Below the pieces are notes generated by a model that had not been told where the DNA came from, searched no databases, and saw only the letters and a list, made by a program, of their open reading frames with translations. Positions 1-7,122 of a DNA stretch of 64,000 nt are shown here, in pieces (the stretch's first letter is position 1; every line of letters begins with the position of its first letter). A program made the translations under genes and the position numbers. Source of the DNA: an uncultured Amylibacter sp. (GTDB lineage Bacteria > Pseudomonadota > Alphaproteobacteria > Rhodobacterales > Rhodobacteraceae); NCBI GenBank assembly GCA_947497475.1, contig CANMGS010000002.1, positions 682,001-746,000 of the forward strand, written 5' to 3'.

Positions 1-747
1 CGTGAGGAAGCAGAGCGAAACCTACAAGTTGCAGAACAAAGTTTAGCGCAGAGTTCAAAATTGGCAGCTTTAGGTGAAATGTCTGCAGCTGTTAGTCACG
101 AATTGAACCAACCACTTGCTGCTATGCGCACATATTTGGCTGGAGCAAAATTGCTGTTAAAGCGCCGCCGTCCAGAAGAAGCCATTGGTAGTTTTCAACG
201 TATCGATGATTTGATTGAACGTATGGGTGCTATAACACGACAGTTAAAATCATATGCGCGTAAAGGTGAGGATGACCTGCAAGAAGTCGATCTGCGTAAA
301 GCGGTTCAAGGCAGCATGTCTATGATGTCTCCACAGCTTAATCAGCTTGAAATTGAGATTACAGAGACCATGCCAAAGGCCCCTGTTATGGTTTTGGGCG
401 ATATGGTGCGCATTGAACAAGTGATTGTGAACCTTCTGCGGAACGCTATTGATTCTATGAAACTACAAGGCGATCGTCATCTGGATATTTTACTGGTTGC
501 TGGCGACATGGCGAAATTATCTATTAAAGACAATGGGCCGGGCATTGAAAACTTGGATAATTTGTTTGAGCCGTTCTATACCACAAAGCAACCAGGCGAC
601 GGTGTTGGGCTTGGTTTGGCTATTTCTTCTGGGATTGCGAATGATTTAGGTGGGCGACTTCTCGCTCGAAATGTAAACCCACGTGGTGCAGTGTTTGAGT
701 TCCAAATTCCTATGATTAAACAAGAGACTGTAAAAGCGGCGGAGTAA
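1..747 (+). CDS. dctB: C4-dicarboxylate sensor histidine kinase DctB, 3' part
   Basis: The reading frame is open to the first base of the window, so the gene is cut at its 5' end; the TTG at 61 in the ORF track is not the start. What is present is the kinase core: a short coiled segment, the H-box with phospho-acceptor His (SHELNQPLAAMRTYL), the N-box (NLLRNAID), the G1 box (DNGPGIE) and an F/G2 region (FEPFYTTKQ, GVGLGLAIS). The HELNQPL-type H-box is typical of the DctB/DctS family, membrane kinases that sense C4-dicarboxylates. The missing part should carry the periplasmic sensor and membrane segments. It sits 7 bp before dctD, its expected response regulator partner. The DctB assignment rests on the H-box and this pairing. 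Confidence 0.85.
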   Translation, partial: REEAERNLQVAEQSLAQSSKLAALGEMSAAVSHELNQPLAAMRTYLAGAKLLLKRRRPEEAIGSFQRIDDLIERMGAITRQLKSYARKGEDDLQEVDLRKAVQGSMSMMSPQLNQLEIEITETMPKAPVMVLGDMVRIEQVIVNLLRNAIDSMKLQGDRHLDILLVAGDMAKLSIKDNGPGIENLDNLFEPFYTTKQPGDGVGLGLAISSGIANDLGGRLLARNVNPRGAVFEFQIPMIKQETVKAAE

Positions 748-754
748 TAGCCAA

Positions 755-2089
755 ATGGCAGAGCAAATGACGATAGCAATTGTCGACGATGAACAAGACA
801 TGCGCGAGAGTATCTCACAATGGTTAACCCTATCGGGATACAGAACAGTCACCTATCCTAGTGCGGTTCATGCACTTAAGGAAATTGACGCAGATTTTCC
901 AGGTATCATCATTTCCGATGTTCGGATGCCTGAAATAGACGGCATTCAATTTCTAAAGAAAATACAGAGCATTGATAACACACTTCCGATGATCATGATC
1001 ACGGGACACGGCGATGTGTCTATGGCTGTAGAAGCGATGCGCATTGGCGCATATGACTTTCTTGAAAAGCCATTTAACCCAGAACGCATGGCAGAGTTGG
1101 CTAAACGTGCGGTACAAACACGCCGTTTACAGTTAGATAACCGGACTTTACGCCGTGAATTGTCTGATGGAACAGTTCTGTTGCGGAAACTGATGGGAAC
1201 TAGCCCCGTTATGGAACGGTTGCGCGAAGACATCTTGGATTTGGCACAAGCTGATGGTCATATCTTAATTTCTGGTGAAACAGGAACAGGCAAAAGCTTG
1301 ATTGCACATGCGTTACACGCTTGTGGATCGCGCCAAGGTAAGAAGTTCATCACAGTAAACTGTGCGGCTTATACAGAGGATGAATTGGCTAAACGCTTGT
1401 TCGGCCCTAACGAAGATGCGACACCGTTTCTAGAGGCATCTTTAGGCGGCACATTATGCCTTGAGGATATTGAATCTCTACCTGCATCTATTCAGGCAAA
1501 ACTATTGAGTTCGATTACAGAACACGATCGTGGTGAAGTTTCGCAACTGCGAATAATTGCAATTTCAAACGAACCTGATCCGAATAAATCACTGGATGAT
1601 ACAATCCGCCAAGACTTGTATTTCCGTTTGGCGGCAATGCAGATCACCCCTCCTCCATTGCGTCAGCGTGGTGAGGATATTTTGACTTTATTCACGCGTT
1701 ATGCTGAAAACTTTGCGGATGAATATGGTTGTGACCAACCTGAGGTTTCGGCAGAGGATGCAGCGAAGTTATTACAAGCACCTTGGCCTGGTAATATTCG
1801 TCAATTGATCAATTTAGCGGAACGTGCTGTGCTACAAAGCCGCCGTGGTAGTTATTCAATTTCCAGCCTGTTGATGGCAGATGGCGATCAGGAGACACCT
1901 GAGGTAATTGAAGACGGTAAACCATTGAAAGAGCACGTAGAAGCCTTTGAACGTATGCTGATCGATAACACCATGCGCCGTCACAAAGGCTCTATTCAAT
2001 CTGTTATGGAAGAATTAAAACTACCGCGCCGTACTTTGAATGAAAAAATGGCCAAGTATAGTCTGACACGTTCGAATTACGTTGGCTAA
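755..2089 (+). CDS. dctD: DctD-type response regulator lacking the GAFTGA loop
   Basis: 444 aa. It has a receiver domain (residues 1-120; acidic pocket D11/D12, phospho-acceptor D55, T83, K105), an AAA+ domain (about 145-375; Walker A GETGTGKS, arginine region RQDLYFRLA, sensor motif LRQRGEDI and WPGNIRQL) and a C-terminal Fis-type helix-turn-helix (GSIQSVMEELKLPRRTL). Partner of the kinase just upstream, likely controlling dicarboxylate uptake genes outside the window. Oddity: where NtrC-family activators carry the sigma-54-contacting GAFTGA loop, the sequence runs from RLFGPNEDA straight to LEASLGGTLCLED, so the loop is absent. Walker B is also altered (LEDIE instead of LDEIG). Activation through sigma-54 is therefore doubtful; another RNA polymerase form may be used, as known for Rhodobacter capsulatus NtrC. 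Confidence 0.88.
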   Translation: MAEQMTIAIVDDEQDMRESISQWLTLSGYRTVTYPSAVHALKEIDADFPGIIISDVRMPEIDGIQFLKKIQSIDNTLPMIMITGHGDVSMAVEAMRIGAYDFLEKPFNPERMAELAKRAVQTRRLQLDNRTLRRELSDGTVLLRKLMGTSPVMERLREDILDLAQADGHILISGETGTGKSLIAHALHACGSRQGKKFITVNCAAYTEDELAKRLFGPNEDATPFLEASLGGTLCLEDIESLPASIQAKLLSSITEHDRGEVSQLRIIAISNEPDPNKSLDDTIRQDLYFRLAAMQITPPPLRQRGEDILTLFTRYAENFADEYGCDQPEVSAEDAAKLLQAPWPGNIRQLINLAERAVLQSRRGSYSISSLLMADGDQETPEVIEDGKPLKEHVEAFERMLIDNTMRRHKGSIQSVMEELKLPRRTLNEKMAKYSLTRSNYVG

Positions 2090-2096
2090 ACGTTGC

Positions 2097-2158
2097 TTCC
2101 TTAAGTATTTATCACTAGTAGAGAATATAGATTTTCGAAAATTAGAATACTTAAGGAA
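2097..2158 (+). promoter_or_regulatory. 13-bp inverted repeat masking a Shine-Dalgarno
   Basis: TTCCTTAAGTATT (2097-2109) and AATACTTAAGGAA (2146-2158) are perfect reverse complements separated by 36 bp, and the spacer contains a 12-bp palindrome ATTTTCGAAAAT (2131-2142). The right arm contains AAGGAA, the ribosome binding site of the gene starting at 2166, so a folded mRNA would hide it. The arms are A+T-rich with no following T-run, which argues against a simple dctD terminator. A DNA operator is an alternative. Confidence 0.5.
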
Positions 2159-2165
2159 TTAAACG

Positions 2166-2711
2166 ATGACTAAAACCATTTTTACGAATTCATATTTAAA
2201 CTTGGCTGGAGTTATTGGTTTATCTACAGCTGTTGCTTTGTCTACAAATCCCGCTTTTGCAAAAAAGAATAAAAAGGCTTTGATGAACGTTGGTGAAGCA
2301 ATCGCATTGTTTCAAAAAGATTGTTTGGCAAAAGTTGGGAATACACAAGCGAATAAGAAAGCTCTCCGTAAGAGTGGCTTTACTGTTGTTAAAGATGAAA
2401 AAGCGACCACAACCTTAGTTCATCCAACAAAAAGAGCAAATGCTACCGTAATAGGTGGCGACTTACTTTATAGTTGTGAAGTCTCATACCAAGTAAAAGA
2501 TGGTAAACTCTTTTCCAAGAATAAACGATCAGCTGAAAAAGAAGCTACGCTAGCACTTATATTGATAAAAGTGAAAGCGGCTCCCAAGGCAAAAGTATCT
2601 AATATAAAAGGTGCCGGCCGCGCCTTTTTTAAGAAAAACGGATATATTTACACGATCCAAAATAAAAGCAACAGTGCTGTTTCAATGTCAGTGTCAAAGT
2701 TTGTAAACTGA
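2166..2711 (+). CDS. Small exported protein of unknown function
   Basis: 181 aa. The N-terminus is a signal peptide (charged start, hydrophobic stretch, then NPAFA before KKNKK), so a mature lysine-rich basic protein of about 150 residues should reach the periplasm or outside. No domain is recognised. Two cysteines in the mature part (DCLAK and YSCEV) could form a disulfide. AAGGAA lies 7 bases before the ATG, inside the right arm of the inverted repeat described separately. It follows dctD in the same direction, but a role in dicarboxylate use is not supported. Composition is A+T-rich relative to dctD, hinting at an accessory gene. Confidence 0.65.
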   Translation: MTKTIFTNSYLNLAGVIGLSTAVALSTNPAFAKKNKKALMNVGEAIALFQKDCLAKVGNTQANKKALRKSGFTVVKDEKATTTLVHPTKRANATVIGGDLLYSCEVSYQVKDGKLFSKNKRSAEKEATLALILIKVKAAPKAKVSNIKGAGRAFFKKNGYIYTIQNKSNSAVSMSVSKFVN

Positions 2712-2715
2712 TTAA

Positions 2716-3381
2716 CTAGCTTACAAAGCTAGCAACATCTTCTAAATCAGCGCGGATCATACGTGTTTCATTAATCTTTGCGGTATCATCGGCGTAGCCA
2801 AATGAGATGCCGCAAACGATTGCATTGCCTTCTGGAATGTTAGCGACTTTGAATATCGGATCAGGGTACATGGCCAAGGCGCCCTGTGCACAAGAAGCCA
2901 TACCGCGTTCTGTGAGTAGCAACATAAAGCTTTGCAAGAATATCCCCAGATCAAGACTGTTTGTGTGGTTCATATCTGCTGGCATAGATAGGAATGCAGC
3001 GTGTGGTGCGCCGAAGAACTGAAAATTCTTTAAAGCCAGCATATTGCGGGCATTCTTGTCCTCGCGTTTGATACCCATTGTTCCGTAATAGCGGTTGGCG
3101 CAATCGTATTGGCGTTCTTTATGAACCCCTTTCAAAGGGACCGAGCTTGGTTCAAACGCTGGGTTTTGCTGACCGCCGCTCATAATGTGCTTTAGAAGTT
3201 CGTTTTCCAAGTCGCGTAACGGCTTGCCCGAAACAACCGCAAAATGCCATGGTTGCGTGTTTGTATTAGATGGCGACCAACGCGCGATATCAATCAATTC
3301 GCGCAATTCATCATCAGGGATAAGATCAGGTTTATAAGCCCGATACGTACGGCGTGATTTGATGGCATCAGTTACGTTCAT
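2716..3381 (-). CDS. Nitroreductase-family FMN oxidoreductase
   Basis: 221 aa, typical length for the nitroreductase fold. The N-terminal signature (IKSRRTYRAYKPD, then ARWSPSNTNTQPWHFAVV) matches the FMN-binding nitroreductase family. A second flavin-contact region is GMASCAQGALAMYPD, followed by CGISFGYAD. These are soluble FMN-dependent NAD(P)H oxidoreductases acting on nitro compounds or quinones, and the substrate cannot be read from sequence. It ends 5 bp from the convergent exported-protein gene. It is oriented with, and lies 3' of, the DUF1638/corrinoid/Bmt genes after a 59-bp gap, so co-transcription is possible but unproven. Confidence 0.85.
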   Translation of the reverse strand: MNVTDAIKSRRTYRAYKPDLIPDDELRELIDIARWSPSNTNTQPWHFAVVSGKPLRDLENELLKHIMSGGQQNPAFEPSSVPLKGVHKERQYDCANRYYGTMGIKREDKNARNMLALKNFQFFGAPHAAFLSMPADMNHTNSLDLGIFLQSFMLLLTERGMASCAQGALAMYPDPIFKVANIPEGNAIVCGISFGYADDTAKINETRMIRADLEDVASFVS

Positions 3382-3440
3382 TATCCCTACCCTTTGTGGT
3401 TTAGGGAAAGGCTACAAAACCCAATGTGGAACTGCAATAT

Positions 3441-4091
3441 TTAGGCTTTGATGTCACGTAAGGTAACTTCGAGATCACCATAACCCGTATAGCGGCGCTC
3501 AAGGGGTAATCCCAGTTTGTCGGCGCATTCTTGAGCCTTAGTATCTAATGCGGGATCATTGACCTGTGCTTGGTAAACAACCTTGGTGTAGTTCCCAAAA
3601 TACATATCACGCAGCTCTGGATGACGATCCAACCCCATTGGACGTGTTACAAAGGCATCGAACTGTTTGACCAAGAAATCTGTCAGGTAAAATGCAGTAA
3701 TCTCATCTTCAGATGTCTTGGCAAAAACTTCATTACCTTCGAAAAAGCTGTAACAATGCGGGCCTTCGACCATTTCCACGCCCAATTCAGCGCATTTGGC
3801 TTGTAATAAGCCACCTGTTCCACAATCCGCATAGACCACAAAAATCGTTTCATAGTCATCACGGTATTTATGAACAGCCTCTTCAACGGCTTGCGGAATC
3901 TTTTCAGGATACAGATGGTATTTTGCAGGCAAACACTGCAGTTCCATATGGTTCCAATTATTCAGGCGTTTTAAGGCGAGAATTTCATGAGCTAATGCCC
4001 CGCACGCCAAAAGTAAAACGCGCCCAAGGTTATCCTTTGGCGCGTTTAAACCTTTTTCAGTCAATGTGTTATCATCAACTGTTAATGCCAT
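3441..4091 (-). CDS. DUF1638 family protein linked to corrinoid methyl transfer
   Basis: 216 aa, a DUF1638-type protein: conserved stretches include LLACGALAHEIL, LPAKYHLYPEKIP, VVYADCGTGG and EGPHCYSFFEGNE, with conserved cysteines that could bind metal. Function is unknown. In alphaproteobacteria and methanogens this family is commonly found beside methyltransferase and corrinoid genes, as here. It starts 1 bp after the stop of the corrinoid protein gene, which implies translational coupling and a shared role. A part in corrinoid handling or methyl transfer is an inference from context. Confidence 0.8.
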   Translation of the reverse strand: MALTVDDNTLTEKGLNAPKDNLGRVLLLACGALAHEILALKRLNNWNHMELQCLPAKYHLYPEKIPQAVEEAVHKYRDDYETIFVVYADCGTGGLLQAKCAELGVEMVEGPHCYSFFEGNEVFAKTSEDEITAFYLTDFLVKQFDAFVTRPMGLDRHPELRDMYFGNYTKVVYQAQVNDPALDTKAQECADKLGLPLERRYTGYGDLEVTLRDIKA

Positions 4092-4092
4092 G

Positions 4093-4791
4093 TTATGCGC
4101 TTAACTGATTGTGCTTTTTCGCCATGAACTCTTTTGCAGTTTCCACAGCAACAGCCGCATCGCGACAGTAAGCATCTGCACCAATAGCTTTGCCAAACTC
4201 ATCGTTTAGTGGCGCACCACCAACAAGTACCGTGTAATCATCACGCATACCTTTTTCGACCATCGTATCAATAACGACCTTCATGTAAGGCATAGTCGTT
4301 GTCAAAAGCGCAGACATGCCAAGGATGTCGTATTCACCTGATTCCAACTCATCGATGTAGTTTTCAACTGGGTTGTTGATGCCAAGATCTTTAACCTCGA
4401 AGCCAGCACCTTCCATCATCATGGTTACAAGGTTTTTACCGATGTCGTGAATATCACCCTTTACAGTACCGATAACCATGTTGCCCAAACGTGGAGCACC
4501 AGTTTCAGCCAATAGAGGTTTCAGAATGGCCATGCCGCCCTTCATTGCGTTTGCTGCAAGCAATACTTCTGGAACGAATAGAATACCGTCACGAAAATCG
4601 ATACCAACGATACGCATGCCTTCAACCAACGCTTTGGTCAAAACGTCATATGGCATCCAGCCGCGTTCCAATAGGATGTTAACACCCTCTTCGATTTCTT
4701 CCTTCATGCCATCATAAAGGTCATCGTGCATTTGTGGGACGAGTTCATCGTCTGAAAGCTCGGATAGGATGATATCTTCTTCGTCTGACAT
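4093..4791 (-). CDS. Corrinoid (B12)-binding methyltransferase protein, MtbC/MtgC-like
   Basis: 232 aa, the usual length for free-standing corrinoid carrier proteins. The N-terminal half is a helical methionine-synthase-like cap (EEGVNILLERGWMPYDVL, FVPEVLLAANAMKGG). The C-terminal half is a Rossmann-like B12 domain with the histidine ligand motif GDIHDIGKN, followed by SALLTTTMPYM and VGGAPLNDEF. These proteins accept a methyl group from a substrate-specific methyltransferase and present it to a second one. The gene lies between Bmt and DUF1638 on the same strand, so it probably shuttles methyl groups for the neighbouring Bmt. The methyl donor is unknown. No RamA-like reactivase is in the window. 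Confidence 0.9.
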   Translation of the reverse strand: MSDEEDIILSELSDDELVPQMHDDLYDGMKEEIEEGVNILLERGWMPYDVLTKALVEGMRIVGIDFRDGILFVPEVLLAANAMKGGMAILKPLLAETGAPRLGNMVIGTVKGDIHDIGKNLVTMMMEGAGFEVKDLGINNPVENYIDELESGEYDILGMSALLTTTMPYMKVVIDTMVEKGMRDDYTVLVGGAPLNDEFGKAIGADAYCRDAAVAVETAKEFMAKKHNQLSA

Positions 4792-4896
4792 CGGGTATTC
4801 CTTATATAGTATACGGCGTTAACTGATTAGAAGTTCACCGTTTTTAGGCAATTTATCTTTTCATTTTACGACAAAACGCAGCAACACTGCGACGTA

Positions 4897-5907
4897 TTAT
4901 CCTCTGCGGCGCTTGCGGCGTGCTGGTTGGTTGGATGTATCCCCTGTACCATCGTGTTCCGATGAGAATGGCCCAATTGATGCACTGATCTGTTCTAAAC
5001 TAGGTTTTTCACCTTTAGCGGTGCTATCCAAAGCCTTGCGCATAGCGCTTAAATGCTCTGGCATTGTGCCGCAACAGCCGCCAATGATTGTGGCTCCAGC
5101 ATTACGCGCCATAAGCGCATATTCTGCCATTAATTCAGGTGTACCGTCATAATGGATGTGGCCATCCACATATTTTGGGATACCTGCATTGCCTTTGGCA
5201 ATAATCGGGCGTTCCGTTCCTGTGTCTGAGAAACCCATAACTGTACGCAACAGATCAGAGGCACCCACACCACAGTTTGCACCAAATGCGAACGGTTTAT
5301 AATCCATACCAGCGATCATTTCGACCATACCAGTTGACGTCGTACCCATCATTGTACGCCCTGCTGTATCGAAACTCATTGTTCCACACCAATCAGCGCC
5401 CACATTTTGCATGGCTTCTGCAGCCGCTGCATATTCTTCTGGAGCAGAAATTGTTTCGACCCAAAGAACGTCTGCGCCACCTTCAAGCAGGCCATGTGCT
5501 TGTTCTTCAAAAATCTCAACAGCGTCTTCGTGGGATAATGTACCAGCAGCGCCCATAATCTCGCCTGTTGGACCAACAGAGCCTGCAACAACGATATCAC
5601 GATCACATTTATCAGCCACTTCACGACCAATTTCAGCAGCCATACGGGACAGTTCACGGGCACGGTGGCCAGCGTTGTGTAATTTCAAACGCGAGGCATT
5701 TCCGCCAAAGCTATTTGTTAAAAATAGATCAGATCCGGCGTCTACAGCGCTTTGATAAAGTTTGGTAATACGGTCAGGATGTTCTTCATTCCACATTTCA
5801 GGCGCATCACCCGCCATTAAGCCCATATTAAAGAGGTTTGTACCTGTTGCCCCATCTGTCAAAACAAAGCCTTGTTTATCAATGATTTTTTGTAGTATTT
5901 TTGACAT
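4897..5907 (-). CDS. bmt: Betaine/homocysteine S-methyltransferase-family enzyme
   Basis: Homocysteine methyltransferase domain spanning the protein: the N-terminal DGATGTNLF and the zinc-binding cysteines in FGANCGVG and IGGCCGT are all present. Family members move a methyl group from betaine or a related donor to homocysteine. The track begins with a TTG at 5919; ATG at 5907 (MSKILQ) is preferred because GGGA lies just upstream, giving 336 aa. The C-terminus ends in a basic tail (ARRKRRRG). Being followed by a corrinoid protein and DUF1638 is unusual for a purely zinc-dependent enzyme, and suggests methyl flow through B12. Betaine or another methylated osmolyte as donor is an inference. Confidence 0.85.
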   Translation of the reverse strand: MSKILQKIIDKQGFVLTDGATGTNLFNMGLMAGDAPEMWNEEHPDRITKLYQSAVDAGSDLFLTNSFGGNASRLKLHNAGHRARELSRMAAEIGREVADKCDRDIVVAGSVGPTGEIMGAAGTLSHEDAVEIFEEQAHGLLEGGADVLWVETISAPEEYAAAAEAMQNVGADWCGTMSFDTAGRTMMGTTSTGMVEMIAGMDYKPFAFGANCGVGASDLLRTVMGFSDTGTERPIIAKGNAGIPKYVDGHIHYDGTPELMAEYALMARNAGATIIGGCCGTMPEHLSAMRKALDSTAKGEKPSLEQISASIGPFSSEHDGTGDTSNQPARRKRRRG

Positions 5908-5927
5908 TCTTTGTCCCAATTTTATAA

Positions 5928-6014
5928 GTCACAGTACAAATACCGTTATGTTAAATAAGCCTGTGACATAGTTTCAACCATGAAACAAATGCATATTTAG
6001 CATAACAATTATGC
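5928..6014 (-). promoter_or_regulatory. Structured leader region upstream of bmt
   Basis: The 125-bp gap between sufE and bmt holds three inverted repeats read on the minus strand: GCATAA-TTG-TTATGC (6000-6014), GTTTCA-TGGT-TGAAAC (5971-5986) and GTCACAG...CTGTGAC (5928-5967). They could form leader hairpins or protein-binding sites. I looked for a SAM- or SAH-responsive riboswitch because of the methionine-cycle gene downstream, but could not fit a known consensus by eye. Confidence 0.3.
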
Positions 6015-6032
6015 ATTTCATTCAGTTTGCGA

Positions 6033-6458
6033 TTAACCAGCACATGCTTGTGATGCCAACAAACGCAATCTTTCGATCATAGCACGCAGACCATTTGAAC
6101 GCTGAGCAGATAAATGTTGATCCAACCCAAGACTTGCAAAAGAGGCTAATGCATCAATTTCAATGGCATCTTTAACTGTCTTTCCTGCATATAGTGCTTT
6201 CAAGATAGCTATTAGGCCACTTACAATCATTGCGTCAGATGCACCATCAAACTCTAAGATTGCTGATGGGCCTGTACCAGATATCTTTGGCACAATCCAA
6301 ACTTGCGAAGCACATCCATCTACTTTGGTTGCGTCAACTTTTAACGCATCATCAAGCTCGGGCATCGCTTTACCCATTTCAATAACATGGCGGTAGCGAT
6401 CTTCCCAATCATCAAGGAATTCGAAAGTTTCAACGATTTCTTCAAATGTTTCTGACAT
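6033..6458 (-). CDS. sufE: SufE cysteine desulfurase activator
   Basis: 141 aa, the normal length of SufE. The sulfur-accepting cysteine is C49 in the motif KVDGCASQVW. The N-terminal EFLDDWEDRYRHVIEMGK is typical of the family. SufE takes persulfide sulfur from SufS and hands it to the SufBCD scaffold for Fe-S cluster assembly in the cytoplasm. The rest of the suf operon is not in this window, so this is a detached copy. It is divergent from the lipoprotein gene at 6596 and upstream of bmt on the same strand. Confidence 0.92.
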   Translation of the reverse strand: MSETFEEIVETFEFLDDWEDRYRHVIEMGKAMPELDDALKVDATKVDGCASQVWIVPKISGTGPSAILEFDGASDAMIVSGLIAILKALYAGKTVKDAIEIDALASFASLGLDQHLSAQRSNGLRAMIERLRLLASQACAG

Positions 6459-6595
6459 ACTCTTTGTCCATCTTTTTCTATGACCTATGATTGCAAGAAC
6501 AAAACGTCCAGCGTTTTTCGTTAATTTGATGAGAGAAGGCTTTTCTTTGAGGCAGACTTTGGGTATCTGTAATGCCAGAGCAGATGGGAAGATCC

Positions 6596-7120
6596 ATGAA
6601 GAATACTTTTGTTATCGTTGTTGCATGTAGCTTAATCGCTGGATGTTCTGTTTTTGGTAGCTTTGGCGGCTCAGCAGGTAGTAGCGCTGGTGGAAGTTCA
6701 GGTGATAGTTCTGCAGGAAGCTCTGGTGGCAGTTCTGCAGGCCTATTTGGTAAGAAACGCGTTAAAGAAGTAGAATTAGAACAACGTGATCCGACAGTTG
6801 ATAAACGTGTTTTGATCCCTACAGTCACAAAGGTAGTCGTTGATTCTCACCGTGGTGGCGCACTCGTTCATGCAACAGGCACAACTGGCAATATTGGATA
6901 TCACGACTTGCACTTAGCGCCTGTGAATGGCGGCTTTCCTGATGAAGACGGCGTGATCAGCTTTGAATTCAAAGGTGAATTTCCAGAAGTTGCAGTAACA
7001 CCAACAACAGAACGTTCTCGGGAACTTATTGCAGGAAATTCGATTTCAGCAAAACGTTTAGCAGGAGCGCGTAGTATTCGCGTTATAGCGAGAGACAATC
7101 AGATTACAGTGCGTAAGTAA
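6596..7120 (+). CDS. Outer-membrane-type lipoprotein with Ser/Gly linker
   Basis: The track starts at 6572, but the ATG at 6596 (MKNTFVIVV) begins a clean lipoprotein signal ending in the lipobox LIAGC, so that start is chosen (174 aa). After the lipidated Cys comes a low-complexity Ser/Gly linker of about 35 residues (SAGSSAGGSSGD and similar), then a compact C-terminal domain with no recognised motif. The linker would hold the domain away from the membrane. It is transcribed away from sufE and convergent with rnd, whose stop is 2 bp away. No function can be given. Confidence 0.78.
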   Translation: MKNTFVIVVACSLIAGCSVFGSFGGSAGSSAGGSSGDSSAGSSGGSSAGLFGKKRVKEVELEQRDPTVDKRVLIPTVTKVVVDSHRGGALVHATGTTGNIGYHDLHLAPVNGGFPDEDGVISFEFKGEFPEVAVTPTTERSRELIAGNSISAKRLAGARSIRVIARDNQITVRK

Positions 7121-7122
7121 TC

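Noticed and set aside
5908-6032. SAM or SAH riboswitch upstream of bmt
   Set aside because: Stems are present, but no known consensus could be fitted by eye, so it is only reported as a structured leader.
6500-6516. Short AAAACG/CGTTTT repeat between sufE and the lipoprotein gene as a terminator
   Set aside because: It lies between divergent promoters rather than after a gene, and the stem is only 6 bp.
6478-6828. 116-aa minus-strand ORF rich in Pro/Glu/Leu repeats
   Set aside because: It is the reverse of the Ser/Gly linker of the lipoprotein gene, so the repeats are a by-product.
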